Shown here in pieces: positions 10,385 to 20,320 of a stretch of 64,000 nucleotides of DNA (positions within the stretch are counted from its first letter, which is position 1; every line of letters begins with the position of its first letter). The notes beneath the pieces are model-generated. The model did no database searches. It saw nothing but the letters and a program-made list of their open reading frames with translations, and had not been told where the DNA came from. This DNA is from Oegoconia quadripuncta (Eukaryota > Arthropoda > Insecta > Lepidoptera > Autostichidae). The position numbers and the translations under genes were made by a program. Location: NCBI GenBank assembly GCA_949316235.1, contig OX438744.1, forward strand, positions 29,074,778 through 29,138,777. The letters are read 5' to 3'.

Positions 10385-10700
10385 TTAAAAATCAAAATCA
10401 AAAAAATATTTATTTCGTAGGATAAAAATTTCACTTGAAAACGTCACATTTTTTTATCTTAATATTAAGATTATTGACATTATTGCTCATTCGCAAAGCA
10501 GAATTCCCCAGAGAAGAACGAGCAAGAAACTCAAGAATTAAATAAGTTTGGGTAACAATTATATTATATTGTATAATTAAACTGAATATCGCCGAGCGGT
10601 CTATATCCATGCTTTGCTTATCATCCAGATAGTCAGAAATTTTTAATAGCCTTTGGTAAATAATGTCTGTTTTATGATGGTTTTGAATTTATTTAAACGT
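10385..10700 (-). mobile_element. jockey-like LINE 3' end (family G)
   Basis: The plus strand shows AAAAATATTTATTTCGTAGG, ATAAAAATTTCACTTGAAAACGTCAC in pieces, then GAGAAGAACGAGCAAGAAAC, the reverse of the family's 3'UTR. The same 3'UTR type occurs at 16252 and 44605. Beyond about 10560, AAATTTTTAATAGCCTTTGG resembles the reverse of the coding end (AAAGGCTATTATAAAATTTT at 31738). Confidence 0.65.
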
Positions 10701-10947
10701 AAATTTTGAATGTCCATGTCTTACTTCGAATTGCTGTTTGTTTTATCTCTTTCTAACTACTACAGTTAATTAATTAGTCTGTCTCTGTTCTTCAACTCAC
10801 GGTCCAAACTGAATTAACCAATTTGCGATACTGAACATTTTATAATAATACTGTCTCTATCATACCTCTCGCTTGCTATAATTACAAATTGTTTATATCC
10901 AAATACCTACCAGTACCTTACAGGTGAACGATACAGTCACTATTTTG

Positions 10948-11217
10948 TATTTTAGTGTAGTGGTTAGAAACTCTGCTACTATACCAAATGGTCGCGGGTT
11001 CGAATCCCGCTAGGGGCATATGTTTGTATGATGAATACAGACATGTGTTCCCGAGTTATGGATGTTTTTCATTTATTTATGGATTCATTTACAAAAAAAA
11101 ATGTATTTGTGTAGTTTATCAACCTTCTGGTATCCATAACACAATCCTAGATGCTTACTGTGGACCTAGAAGACGCTGTATGTTTGGGCAAAGACATTTA
11201 TTATTATTATTATAATA
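10948..11217 (+). mobile_element. SINE B, near full length
   Basis: The tRNA-like head has TTTAGTGTAGTGGTTAGAAA (A box) and CGCGGGTTCGAATCCCGC (B box). Then come GGGGCATATGTTTGTATGAT, GAATACAGACATGTGTTCCC, TATCAACCTTCTGGTATCCA, TGGACCTAGAAGACGCTGT and a (TTA)n tail. The body matches 27593, 39991 and 62473 (all minus). An RNA polymerase III internal promoter is expected from the boxes. Confidence 0.88.
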
Positions 11218-11337
11218 GGATATGGGCTTTAATCTACTACAACATCAACAGGATTGATGGATTTATCAAATTAGAGACTACCTTGACTTACTAAGCAGCT
11301 CACTATTTTACGTGCCAACGTCCAATGCACGGAAACA

Positions 11338-11600
11338 GTGATATTAAAATGCGACTACTGGTCACCAAGGACGGACTCATTTAAGAAAAATAGTGATAAA
11401 CATGATGTCAATACAAGAAATAAAGATAAACTTGCAGGTCGCATAAATCGCTTCCGGACGGTCAGTAATTCATTCAAAGGGTTATGTATACGCTTTTTCA
11501 ATAAAGTTCCTGTTGCTATACAAAATCTGCCTTTCAATGAATTTAAAGATACTATAAAATTTGCTAGTCATTCTACATTAATATTTATAGCTTTTCTTTT
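11338..11600 (+). mobile_element. jockey-like LINE, C-terminal coding remnant (family G)
   Basis: An open frame encodes a tail with KHDVNTRNKDKLAGRI and NSFKGLCIRFFNKVPVAIQN followed by LPFNEFKDTIK. The pattern 'NTRNK...SFKG..IRF.NK.P..IQNLP...FK' is the usual C-terminal end of jockey/CR1-type LINE polyproteins. After DTIK it diverges into AT-rich microsatellite-like sequence (TATATCTATC). No reverse-transcriptase motif is present; this is a 3' fragment. The frame probably opens by chance before the alignment begins at about 11380. Confidence 0.75.
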
Positions 11601-11948
11601 AGCCTACACAAGTTTAATATTATTGTTTATATACACATCTATATCTATATATCTATCTACATACATCTATATCTACTTACATATAAATCATATATTAGAA
11701 TTGAATTGTATATAAATAAGTAATTTTAATACCAAACTGCCAACTACTTACCAACATGCTTCGACTACCTGTTCTGTTGCACCTTCCTAGCCTCGGTGTG
11801 ACCATACCTATGTATCACGGATTATTAGTACTCAATTCGGTGATGCGTGCGGGGTACGGGGTGGGAGGGGGCGCAATTTAATTTAATTTTATGTAACCAC
11901 ACGTACACAAACGTATATTGTTTAATATATGGATAACTGTAATTGGCG

Positions 11949-12194
11949 ATAATAATAATAAATAAATAATAAATATTTCGGACACTTACACCAATCATCT
12001 AGTCCCAAACTAAGCAAAGCTTGTGCTATGGATACTAGATATCGGATAAACATACATAAATATTTATATAAACATCCAAGACTCGGGAATAAATGTTCGT
12101 ATTCATCATACAAACATTTACCCCTCGCGGGATTCGAACCCGCAACCGTTGGTTTCGCGGATAGGGTGACTATCAACTACACCAATCGGTCGTC
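11949..12194 (-). mobile_element. SINE A, near full length
   Basis: Read on minus: GACGACCGATTGGTGTAGT (A box), CGGGTTCGAATCCCGCGAGG (B box), GGTAAATGTTTGTATGATGA, GAGTCTTGGATGTTTATATA, ATCCGATATCTAGTATCCAT, TTTGGGACTAGATGATTGGT, GTAAGTGTCCGAAATATT and a (TTA)n tail. It is closely related to the copies at 15655, 21085, 24644, 37833, 45947, 55095 and 56857. Confidence 0.9.
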
Positions 12195-12264
12195 GCCGAT
12201 AGTTTTAGTTACATGTGTTATAATACGTTACTTTTGTAATAAGCTGTTGTTATTCTGAATAAAT

Positions 12265-12400
12265 AAATAAATAAAACAGAAACTTATTAAGAAAGCATTT
12301 TATAAAGTTCAGACTATTTAGATGATAATTATCCTTCGATATAACCATTCGCATTTAATAATCAAATATATAAACCTTTTTTTAATATAAAAACTGCGAC
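12265..12400 (+). mobile_element. jockey-like LINE fragment (family G)
   Basis: AAATAAAACAGAAACTTATT, AAGAAAGCATTTTATAAAGT and TATTTAGATGATAATTATCC correspond to the last codons of the family G coding end and its start of 3'UTR. It begins right after SINE A and 60 bp of unassigned DNA. Confidence 0.55.
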
Positions 12401-12609
12401 ACGAGTGCTACCGAAAACGAAGTCAAATTAAATATACATAAGTTAATAATTGACAAAACAAATTTTTAAATTTTGGATAGTATAACTTGAAAGTTTGTGT
12501 AAAGGGTGATTTGAAAAAACAACATATTCCGAACATCTATTAAGCGCTAATTACACTATACTAATTGTAGGAACACTAATTAGGAAATTGAAAGCTAGGA
12601 AGGGCTTAT

Positions 12610-12730
12610 AACACGATCCTAACTACAGAGACTAATTTACATACATTGCTGATTGAAGTTGGATATTTGAATGGACACAATCAAGCCCTCACAGCAATGT
12701 ATGCGGAATTAGTCTCAGTATTTAGGATGG
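12610..12730. repeat. imperfect hairpin, ~37-bp arms
   Basis: GATCCTAACTACAGAGACTA, ATTTACATACATTGCTG is answered 37 nt later by CAGCAATGTATGCGGAATTA, GTCTCAGTATTTAGGAT. Most of the arm positions pair. It may be a tiny MITE or a foldback; a miRNA-like precursor is only a formal possibility. Confidence 0.55.
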
Positions 12731-12799
12731 AATTTCAATCCACTAAATTGGAATACCAACCCAACAAATTTTTTTGAAAATCTAATATAATGTCAAAAA

Positions 12800-13292
12800 A
12801 AATATAGCATCATTTAGGAAAAATAGTGATAAACATGATGTCAATGCAGGAAATACAGATAAACTTGCAGGTCACATAAGTCGCCTCCGCAAAGGCAGTA
12901 ATTCATTCAAAGGTTTATGTATACGCTTTTTCAATAAAGTTCCTGTTGATATACAAAATCTTCCTTTCAATAAATTTAAAGATACTATAAAACAGAAACT
13001 TATTAAGAAAGCATATTATAAAATATCAGATTATTTAGATATATAAACATTCATGGACATAACCAGCCCGTTCGCATAACCTAGCCTGGTTACACAATTA
13101 ATAATGAAATATAATAATTAATAATTTTGTAATATAAAAACCTTTTTCTTAAAAGAGCAAACTCTGGGGTTTCTTGCTTGTTCTCCTCAGGGGAAAATTG
13201 CCTTTTGAACAAACAGTAGCTTTAAAAAATGTAAAATCTGACTAATTTAAGTGTACCCTGTGTACCTACAAAATAAAGCATTTTTTGATTTT
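12800..13292 (+). mobile_element. jockey-like LINE 3' end with full tail (family G reference copy)
   Basis: The coding remnant reads DKHDVNAGNTDKLAGHI, then NSFKGLCIRFFNKVPVDIQN, LPFNKFKDTIKQKLIKKAYY, KISDYLDI and a stop. The 3'UTR follows: TTTCTTGCTTGTTCTCCTCA, GGGGAAAATTGCCTTTTGAA, GTGTACCCTGTGTACCTACA and AAATAAAGCATTTTTTGATT. No upstream RT domain is present, so it is 5'-truncated, as is usual after target-primed reverse transcription. It is the cleanest copy for aligning 2050, 11338, 12265 and 31530. Confidence 0.8.
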
Positions 13293-13502
13293 GGAATACT
13301 TAACTAACTGTTATACTGAATAATAACTGTTCTAACTTCTATTACACCTTCCTATTTACTAATTAGATTTCCTACTAATAATGTAATAAGCGCTTTACGT
13401 ATCCAGTCGCTTGCATCTGCCCGATTGTCGCCCCCATCTAGCTGGGCTTCGTATTTTACTCTTTCGCGGCCTTTGACTACTCTTTCTCTCTTATTTATTG
13501 CG

Positions 13503-13750
13503 GAATCATCATATCAGCTACAGGACGTCCACTGCTGAACATAGACCCCCATAGACTTCCAGAGCAAGCTCAGGTGACCCGTCCACCTTATGGGTAAACG
13601 CCTCCGTTCTAGAACTCCCCAACGGCTATTACTTCTCGAGCTATGTCTTATCCAGTACCACTCGGCGAAACGCCGAACATTGCCCTCTCTATGGCTCGTT
13701 GCATGGCCTTGAGCTTTCTTATGAGCCCCATAGAGAGAGACCATTCAGTA
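13503..13750 (+). repeat. probable RTE-type LINE 3' region ('GGACGTCCACTGCTGAACAT')
   Basis: CATCATATCAGC, GGACGTCCACTGCTGAACAT, AGACTTCCAGAGC and CCGTCCACCTTATGGGTAAA are followed by GCGAAACGCCGAACATTGCC, CTATGGCTCGTTGCATGGCC, TTGAG.TTTCTTATGA. The second half is matched at 59400-59470 and the first at 58635. From general knowledge this 3'UTR type is abundant in Lepidoptera; the RTE label is inference. Confidence 0.6.
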
Positions 13751-14220
13751 CCATAAGTCATCTCTGGTAAAACGTTGATTAAAGTTGAATAGTCATCTTT
13801 AAATCAATTATGCGCATCCATTCATCTCTGCATAATTAATGGTTGTATTTCTATAGATGTTAGTACTTAATTAGCCACAAACTCCCACGCTCACATCACC
13901 TTGTTTAGAGTTCAAGCAAATGCCATCGATATTATTATGTTACAACGTATAGATACATAACATCGGTATATAGATAAACGATTGATGATTAACTGTGTAA
14001 GTATTAAGATGATGTGTAAACAAACTTTCTCTTTATTAAGGGCCCTTTCAAACTTAGCGGGCACGATTTTCGTAGTAAAACAGTCAACGATCGTGGCAGT
14101 CGCGGTCATAAATCAAATAGTGCTCTAGTGTTGTGTATTGCACGTATTATCGATAACTAGTGCGGTCAATGTAACCTACGGTTACCAACCGAACTTTTAA
14201 GTGACGTATCTTACGTAATT
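13751..14220. other. unassigned DNA
   Basis: No repeat shared with the window and no credible frame. Around 14061-14170 the sequence is somewhat GC-richer and non-repetitive. Confidence 0.3.
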
Positions 14221-14224
14221 TTAG

Positions 14225-14335
14225 GTGTCTTTTCAATAGCTACTTCAATAGTGCTTAATCTGCGGCTACATCGTCACTTTCCATCAGGTGAGATTGTAGT
14301 CAAATGCGAAACCAGGTTTTAATAAAAAAAAAGCC
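14225..14335 (+). mobile_element. CR1/jockey-like LINE 3' end (family E)
   Basis: TCTGCGGCTACATCGTCACT, TTCCATCAGGTGAGATTGTA, GTCAAATGCGAAACCAGGTT and an A-tail match the end of 21395, 36150 and 59970. Only the last ~110 bp are present. Confidence 0.7.
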
Positions 14336-14694
14336 ATAGAGTCAAAAGATATTATTTCAAGCCTAAGTGTAAAAGATATGAGACGTATATCTTTTACATT
14401 TGACGATGAAATGAGACCTAAACCAACAACAACACAGTAAGAACGCTGTCGTAATTATTTAGCTATATAAAGTATTGATTTCTGCCACTGCGTTGTACAC
14501 ACATAAGTAAATAAATAATAAAAAAAAAAACAGAATAATAAAAAGAATTATCCATAATCCCCATTCATGTGCTTTACAAAGCACAAATGGGTCATCACTT
14601 AGTTTCACACACTACTCAAAGAGCGAAACACTGGTTTTCAACAACTCCTTCCTTAACTATTGTTTCTTCTTGATTGAAATTTCAGCCGGACGAT

Positions 14695-14728
14695 ATTAAT
14701 AATAATGATAATAATAATAATAAATGTA
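14695..14728. repeat. (AAT)n microsatellite
   Basis: ATTAATAATAATGATAATAA followed by more AAT units. Confidence 0.85.
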
Positions 14729-14871
14729 TCTTTATTTGTTCTTCACAAACTCACATATTGAGAGTCAGTTTCGATTCATATCTTTCCTGTCATTTTAAAT
14801 ATTGGCTGAATATTATTTTAAATGATAATAAATAGAATGGAATAACTTTATTCATTGAGATTTAAATACGA

Positions 14872-15030
14872 TACACTTTATGCAACAGGTTACAGTAATA
14901 TATTTCAGAAATAACATATTATATACTTTCTACTCTTGCCACTTTTCTGAAACTGTATTTTCTTTTCTATTGTGCAATAAAGTGTATTTGTATTGTATAT
15001 TATGTTGTTCCCGAAATATATTACTGTTGT
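14872..15030. repeat. inverted repeat of LINE-type 3' tail
   Basis: ACAGTAATATATTTCAGAAA near 14891 is mirrored by GAAATATATTACTGT near 15012, and CGATACACTTTATGCAA is mirrored by GTGCAATAAAGTGTATTTGT at about 14972. The plus-strand tail GTGCAATAAAGTGTATTTGT resembles the ends at 46290, 54160 and 63240. It looks like two facing LINE tails or a foldback. Confidence 0.45.
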
Positions 15031-15540
15031 TCTGTATTACGTAAGTCGGGATCTGAACATAATTTATTATTGAAAAGGCTTACATGTGACGTCATGAACT
15101 GGTAGTGTAAGTTGAAAAGTAAACCATTAAAGTTACGAAAGTTCCTGACATGGAAATTACAATAATACCTGACATGGAAACGTTTAAAAACCGCCTCGTG
15201 TGAACGATCCGTAACAGTGTTACCATTTCATTCTGATTTAACACTTTCTACCATTGTTTCCCAGACTTTTCGTACATCCGAGTCTATTTTCCTTTATCGC
15301 AACGCAATAAAGCTCTGTTTCCCTTACGTCAATTGTAATTGGAAGTTTGTGAATTTGATTGAAATCAGTTACGGTAACTTGATAGTTCAACCTTTTTTTT
15401 GTTATTCAATTTGTTTTTTTACCTGTGGTCAGTCAGTCGGAAAGGCGTTCGACATAATGTGCCATTGTTCTAAAGTTTAAAGAGATTATTCTAACCTTCA
15501 TAGATTTTGATGACCTCTGTATTTGAGTGATGAGGCTCTT
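15031..15540. other. unassigned DNA
   Basis: The 87-aa plus-strand frame at 15217-15480 has no recognisable feature. CCTGACATGGAAA occurs twice at 15147 and 15169. Confidence 0.3.
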
Positions 15541-15559
15541 CACATAGAGAATTCTAGGT

Positions 15560-15650
15560 TTACGGTTGCCCTATACCGAATGAGTTTTTGTACCGCAAGG
15601 AAAAAAATAGGGCATTATTAGGTAAGTGAAATAGAAGCTATTTTTTTTTT
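15560..15650 (+). mobile_element. LINE tail fragment, same family as the 18055-18545 inverted repeat
   Basis: CCGAATGAGTTTTTGTACCG, CAAGGAAAAAAATAGGGCAT and TTAGGTAAGTGAAATAGAAG parallel the arms at 18090 and 18485. SINE A follows directly on its T-rich end. Confidence 0.5.
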
Positions 15651-15651
15651 A

Positions 15652-15880
15652 AATTTTTTAATTTCGTACACTTACACCAATCATCTAGTCCCAAACTAAG
15701 CAAAGCTTGTGCTATGGATACTAAATAACGGATAAACATACATAGATATTTATATAAACATCCAAGACTCGGGAATAAAATGTTCGTATTCATCATACAA
15801 ATATTTACCCCTCGCGGGATTCGAACCCGCAACCGTTGGTTTCGCTGATAGGGTGACTATCCACTACACCAATCATCCGC
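15652..15880 (-). mobile_element. SINE A, near full length
   Basis: It carries the same minus-strand series as 11949, including GGGTTCGAATCCCGCGAGGG. The outermost head base run is ATGATTGGTGTAGTGG rather than ACGACCGATTGG, so the first bases are changed or lost. Confidence 0.88.
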
Positions 15881-16250
15881 ACCAACGTATAAACCAACTG
15901 TCAGCCCCGTATGACTCCAGTGGGCCTCCATTTCTACCAAACTTAGGGTACACGTAATATTTTACGTAATTTTCTCCCAAACATTTCGTAACCCGTTAAC
16001 TTCGGAATAAACAAATTATTTACGGCTGAGAATTTTAGTAGCGTCAATAAAACAATCGATTCGTAACGTTCTCGACGTCCTCAAAGTGAAATAACTGTTA
16101 TTCTTAGAACTCGGTTAGACAAACTTTAGTTGCGAATCGTGGCTACGGTCAGTGACGGATTAGGTTATGAGCAAAGCAAGGAACTGTCGTCGTTAACTGT
16201 AAAATTTTTTTGCGTTCGATTACTAATAAATTGCCCCTTTGCTGGCTTGT
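15881..16250. other. unassigned DNA
   Basis: No shared repeat and no frame. There are CG-rich spots near 16060 (TTCTCGACG), nothing more. Confidence 0.3.
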
Positions 16251-16251
16251 T

Positions 16252-16360
16252 CTTTTTTATTATTTATTTCGTAGGATAAAAATTATCACTTGAAAACGTC
16301 ACATTTTTTATGTTATTATTAAAGTTTTTGACATTATTGCTTATTCACAAAGACACTAAC
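16252..16360 (-). mobile_element. jockey-like LINE 3'UTR (family G), truncated
   Basis: TTTATTATTTATTTCGTAGG, ATAAAAATTATCACTTGAAA, ACGTCAC.TTTTTTATG and GACATTATTGCTTATTCACA match 10395 and 44615. The UTR stops before the GAGAAGAACG block. CACCCCTCGGTCATCAACTC then follows. Confidence 0.6.
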
Positions 16361-16739
16361 TGTATACCAAGGATACTACCATTAGTTTCGAAGGCAGGGT
16401 GGTTTCCAACTACACCCCTCGGTCATCAACTCTTGGGTCATGGGGTCACGGAGCTCTATTCCCCCGCCGAAAAGCGACAGGTGTTGTGTGTTTGACGCCA
16501 TTGCGTATGTGTGTATCCAGTTTTGTTCGGACGTATCTTAGTAATGCATAGTGCGATTTGAGTTTTTAAGTTTTTTTACTTATTTATTTAATGATTTATT
16601 TGAAATCACAGCCATAATTACAAATTTAAAATATAAGTTATACATTTAGAAGCCAAAATAGATCTCAGTAAGTTTATACATAGCTTATTTTGTTACCTTA
16701 TCTATCGAGACATCAAATTTAATACCTAATATTTTTATT

Positions 16740-16878
16740 TTTTTTAAAACACAACGGGTTGGTACTCGACCTCAATCACACCTGATGTTGGTGGTGATAG
16801 CTAGTTGTAGATGGTGGTAGCTAGCCAGGCGGACATTTAAAATGCCCTACCACACTACCAAACATGTATCCCGCTGTT
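16740..16878 (-). mobile_element. SINE C fragment, minus strand
   Basis: The T-rich start is the reversed A-tail, then ACAACGGGTTGGTACTCGAC, CTCAATCACACCTGATGTT, a jump to GGTGGTAGCTAGCCAGGCGG, ACATTTAAAATGCCCTACCA and AAACATGTATCCCGCTG. The central ~150 bp and the tRNA head are missing. Confidence 0.75.
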
Positions 16879-17053
16879 ATATAAATATAAATAAATATTC
16901 TTGGACACACACACACAAAAAACGAAACTAGGGACTGCTTAACCGTTTATCATCAAACATAGCTAAGAACCTATCCCCGAGTTTAGTTTTTAATGTAAAA
17001 AATCGCACTTCAATCGGACCACGCATTTCTGAGATACGTCCAGACAGAGACTG

Positions 17054-17054
<1 letters not shown>

Positions 17055-17099
<45 letters not shown>
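17055..17099. repeat. (AC)22 microsatellite
   Basis: An uninterrupted run of 22 AC units plus a final A, the longest pure dinucleotide tract in the window. It gives a chance reading frame of repeated Val-Cys on the minus strand. Confidence 0.97.
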
Positions 17100-17101
<2 letters not shown>

Positions 17102-17102
17102 A

Positions 17103-17385
17103 CGCCGTCAGACACCATCAGCCCGAAAACACCCCACTCCAGGGATATAGGCCTTTCCTCGTTTAATGAGGGAGTATGGGACATAGTCCACCACACTGGC
17201 CCAATGCGGGTTGGGGACTTCACCTGTATTTCAATTTTTATATCTCAGGCATGCAGGTCTCCTCGCGATGTTTTCCATCACCGTTTTAAGAGCAGTCGGA
17301 TAATGCACATAAGTAATTAAATTAAATTTAAAAACTCATTGGTGCATGGTGTCTTAACCGCTGAGCCACCGACGTCAAACACCAG
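17103..17385 (+). repeat. repeat family K, long copy
   Basis: ACCATCAGCCCGAAAACACC, CCAGGGATATAGGCCTTTCC, GAGGGAGTATGGGACATAGT and CCAATGCGGGTTGGGGACTT are followed by CTCGCGATGTTTTCC, TTAAGAGCAGTCGGATAATG and CTGAGCCACCGACGTC. The second half is shared with 43800-43960, so this and 43680 are the two full-length copies. The CA microsatellite abuts its 5' end. Confidence 0.75.
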
Positions 17386-17389
17386 TCAT

Positions 17390-18050
17390 TTGTAAGAATG
17401 CCTTTACATTGTTAGAGCTAATGCTTCACTTGTAGCATGTTATCTAATTACAATGATTCAAGCCATGAGAGACGTCAAATTGGACGGCCCAATTTGATGT
17501 GACTTTGCAACGTGAACCCTCAGGCGATTGCAGTGAATTAAACATTGCGTATGGTCTGTTAGCAAATAATAAGTAGATCCCAAGTGTGCGTTATAAATTC
17601 GAGAAACTAAGATATTCCTATTGATTATTTTTATTCTTGAAACATTAAGCTAGGTACTTAATCATGCACGTGATGTGATGCTACCCACAATCCACGTTTT
17701 GTTTTTTTGGTAATACGAGTATAAGCTAATTTAAGCCTTCAATATGTACGTACGCCTCGTATAGGTAGGTTACAACACCCAAAAATTAATGCAAATAAAG
17801 TGATTTCATTTCTTCAATAAGTTTTATTCTGAAATTAGAAAAGTTCATGAATTGTGTGACTAACATCATAAGTGTTTACTGCTTTTCTAATAAAGTCAAA
17901 AATGTTTTATTCAATGTAAGATATAGAAATATCATTCAATGATAGTCAATATGTAATTTTCTAAAACTATACATCGCTTCACAAGTTGCTATGGTTAGGG
18001 AGAAGAAGCAACAATAAACTCAGTAACAACACATCTGAATAAATAGTTTC
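17390..18050. other. unassigned DNA
   Basis: AATTGGACGGCCCAATTTGATG near 17477 contains a short palindrome (AATTGGAC..GCCCAATT). No other structure is seen. Confidence 0.35.
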
Positions 18051-18054
18051 CAAC

Positions 18055-18545
18055 TTTACAATTTTATCCCGTTTATACCTACATATCGGATGAGTTTTTT
18101 TACCGTAAGGAAAAAGGTATTTATTAAATTAAATAAATAAAGAAAATTTGGAGTAAATTCATATTTTAAATTCATTGTAGAAATAAGCAGAATCTGTTGT
18201 GTCGTCTCTATTATGTTGTATCTGTATGTTTTTTTCTTGTGTACAATAAATGATAAAATTTATTTGGAACTCATCCAAATAAATTTCGCATGATAGAAAC
18301 TCAACGAATCCATATCAATTTACGGCCGGTGCGTGCGTTTTTTTTTTATATATTTATTTATCATTTATTGCACACAAGAAAAAAGCATACAGATACAACA
18401 TAATAGAGACGACACAACAGATTCTGCTTATTTCTACAATGAAATTTCTTCAAGCAGACCTACGACCAATAACTTCTGTTTCACTTATCTAATATGCCCT
18501 ATTTTTTTCTTTACGGTAAAAAACTCATCCGGTAAAATTGTAGCA
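18055..18545. mobile_element. two LINE tails in inverted orientation (~200-bp arms)
   Basis: The left arm has CGGATGAGTTTTTTTACCGT, AAGGAAAAAG, then GAAATAAGCAGAATCTGTTG, TGTCGTCTCTATTATGTTGT, ATCTGTATGTTTTTTTCTTG and CAATAAATGATAAA. The right arm is its reverse complement, with the central ~95 bp almost identical. About 85 bp separate the arms. Each arm ends in a CAATAAATGATAAA polyadenylation-like tail pointing inward, so this reads as two convergent 3' ends or an inverted duplication. Confidence 0.7.
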
Positions 18546-18691
18546 GTGACAGGGCTTGCTGGACCAGCTAACACAGCAAAAGCTGAAGGCGATTACAACA
18601 CGATTATGGCCCATACCCTCTCAGTGAGAGAAGGCTGTGCCCCAACAGAAGGGACGTGGAAGGTTGTAATGATCAACTGGAAATAAATTAA

Positions 18692-19026
18692 AACCGCCTC
18701 CGTGGCTCAATGTAAACAATATTGGATTTACGATTTGGAGGTCGCGGGTTTGATCCCCAGCGGGGTACATGTTTAAGTACTCGGTTTGGTTGGTGGTAGG
18801 GCATTATAAAATATCCGCCTGGCTAGCTACCACCATTTTATCTAAATGTGCCGTCAAGCAGCAATGTTAATAGCATTGTTGTGTTCCGGTTGTCAGAGAT
18901 AAGATTGCCAGTCCCCCAAATGTGTTGGGGTTTCCGGGTCAGTACGCTTCCACCTTCGACCTGATCTTCACTTAACATCAGGTTTGATTGAGGTCAAGTA
19001 CGAACCCGTCGAGCATAAAAAAAATT
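18692..19026 (+). mobile_element. SINE C, full length
   Basis: It has the complete order: ACCGCCTCCGTGGCTCAATG, GGTCGCGGGTTTGATCCCCA (B box), GGGGTACATGTTTAAGTACT, GGTTGGTGGTAGGGCATTAT, TGGCTAGCTACCACCATTTT, GCAGCAATGTTAATAGCATT, GTTCCGGTTGTCAGAGATAA, GGTTTCCGGGTCAGTACGCT, TCACTTAACATCAGGTTTGA, CGAACCCGTCGAGCATAAAA. At about 330 bp it is the longest SINE class here. The tRNA-related head and A-tail are clear; the ~250-bp body is unrelated to tRNA. Confidence 0.92.
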
Positions 19027-19027
19027 G

Positions 19028-20078
19028 CTCCAACTAGCAAGCTTTGTGCCACTGTACAACAATGGAAACGTACAAATCGTGAAGTAACCGTAAAATGTTC
19101 CTACCGGAGTTACGCGATGACTCATCGACCAATATTACTGAACTAATAATGCATATTGGCGATGGTATATGACACAAGCGGGGTAGAAAGCGTTTTTAGA
19201 AAAAAAATTCTAAGCAGGAGTGTTAGAACGTTGCCAGTTTTTTCACATGGATAAAACAAGGTACAATAGAAATGAAGTAAGTCCGTTAATGTGTATTTTC
19301 ATTTGCGCTTACATTTAATTTTTTTACTCGGAAACAAAATTTTTAATGCTAGTTTTTTTAATAATAATAATAATAATAAATAATAATAATTGCCATTGCC
19401 AAAGTTAATTTTGTTAGACCAATGTGTTTGTTTCCCAGAAATAAATAAATAAAAATATCCGCTTGCAACTTGTACCACAGACCACCCAATTCGTTAGTTA
19501 CCTATTTTATTAATAGCCATCGATTGTTCTTGCCCCGCTGCAGAGCGGGTTCGAGTCCCGGGCGAGAATAGAATTATTGTTTCACGCTTTCTCGTTGCGC
19601 TGTTGAAATAATAATAGGTTTCAAGTCGTACATAACGTAAGTGGTCATTGAAAAATTTGAGATCAAATTTCTTATTATAGTTATGTTTTTATTGCTGTAA
19701 CGTATTTCGTTTAACAGTATGCTATTATGGTTGTGAGTTACGATTATTGCATTTAATTTTAAGTTTTATTAATAAAATTTTTTTTGGTGATTTCTATGAA
19801 TTGGTCAATTAGACAATGCAAGCGCGAGCAGCCAACCCGTTTATTGAGTTGTTGGGCCTGTTCTTACTAGATGTCGATACTAGTCCCGAAATGAGCGAGC
19901 GTATTTTTACTTAAAAGTGCATCTTTTGGGTTTTCTATAAGTATTTTCAACTAATATATCATACTGCATAAAATCGCCACGTTACAGAATCAAATATGTT
20001 TAAATGTAAGTTTATACGTAGAAGTACTCGTGAAGCTGTTGCATTCGCTATTTCGAAGTTGGTGCGGTGTGTGTGTGT
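19028..20078. other. unassigned DNA with AAT microsatellite and a tRNA-like T-arm
   Basis: An (AAT)n tract lies at about 19360-19390. At 19530-19560, TTCTTGCCC and GGGCGAGAA enclose GCGGGTTCGAGTCCCG, a B-box/T-arm sequence, but no anticodon or D arm fits upstream. It is therefore a tRNA or SINE fragment, not a tRNA gene. Nothing else is recognised. Confidence 0.4.
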
Positions 20079-20320
20079 GTGTTTTTTTTTTATATGTATG
20101 ACTGGATTCGCGTTTGACCACAATCTCACCTGATGGAAAGTGACGATGTGGTCGAAGATGAAGCACGCGATCCCAGTAAATGCGTATTCACTGTGCTCTT
20201 GAAAATCCTAAGGTTGTAGGATTCAGGAAAGACTGACGCCGGAATTTCGGATGATGAATGAAGAATCGAACTTCTTAGTGCGAATGATCGGTATATTAAC
20301 TATATACGGGTGGAATCCCT
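20079..20320 (-). mobile_element. CR1/jockey-like LINE 3' end (family E), minus strand
   Basis: The T-run is the reversed A-tail. Next come GACTGGATTCGCGTTTGACC, ACAATCTCACCTGATGGAAA, GTGACGATGTGGTCGAAGAT, GAAGCACGCGATCCCAGTAA and further LINE 3' sequence. It is near-identical to 33197 and reversed relative to 21395. Read on minus, the coding end has the 'WNSLP..VFPES' type of LINE C-terminus, lost here by deletion. Confidence 0.78.

Noticed and set aside
10980..11020. A-box/B-box sequences as tRNA genes (here and in all other SINE heads)
   Set aside because: The heads continue into SINE bodies and lack a complete acceptor stem and anticodon arm; they are SINE promoters.
12610..12730. Annotating the hairpin as a miRNA gene
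   Set aside because: Size fits, but there is no conservation or expression evidence and a tiny MITE explains it equally well.
18333..18686. 117-aa open frame on the plus strand
   Set aside because: It starts within a reversed LINE tail and continues into unrelated sequence; no domain.
19530..19560. Possible tRNA gene around GCGGGTTCGAGTCCCG
   Set aside because: Only a T-arm is recognisable. The apparent acceptor pairing encloses about 24 nt, too short for a tRNA.
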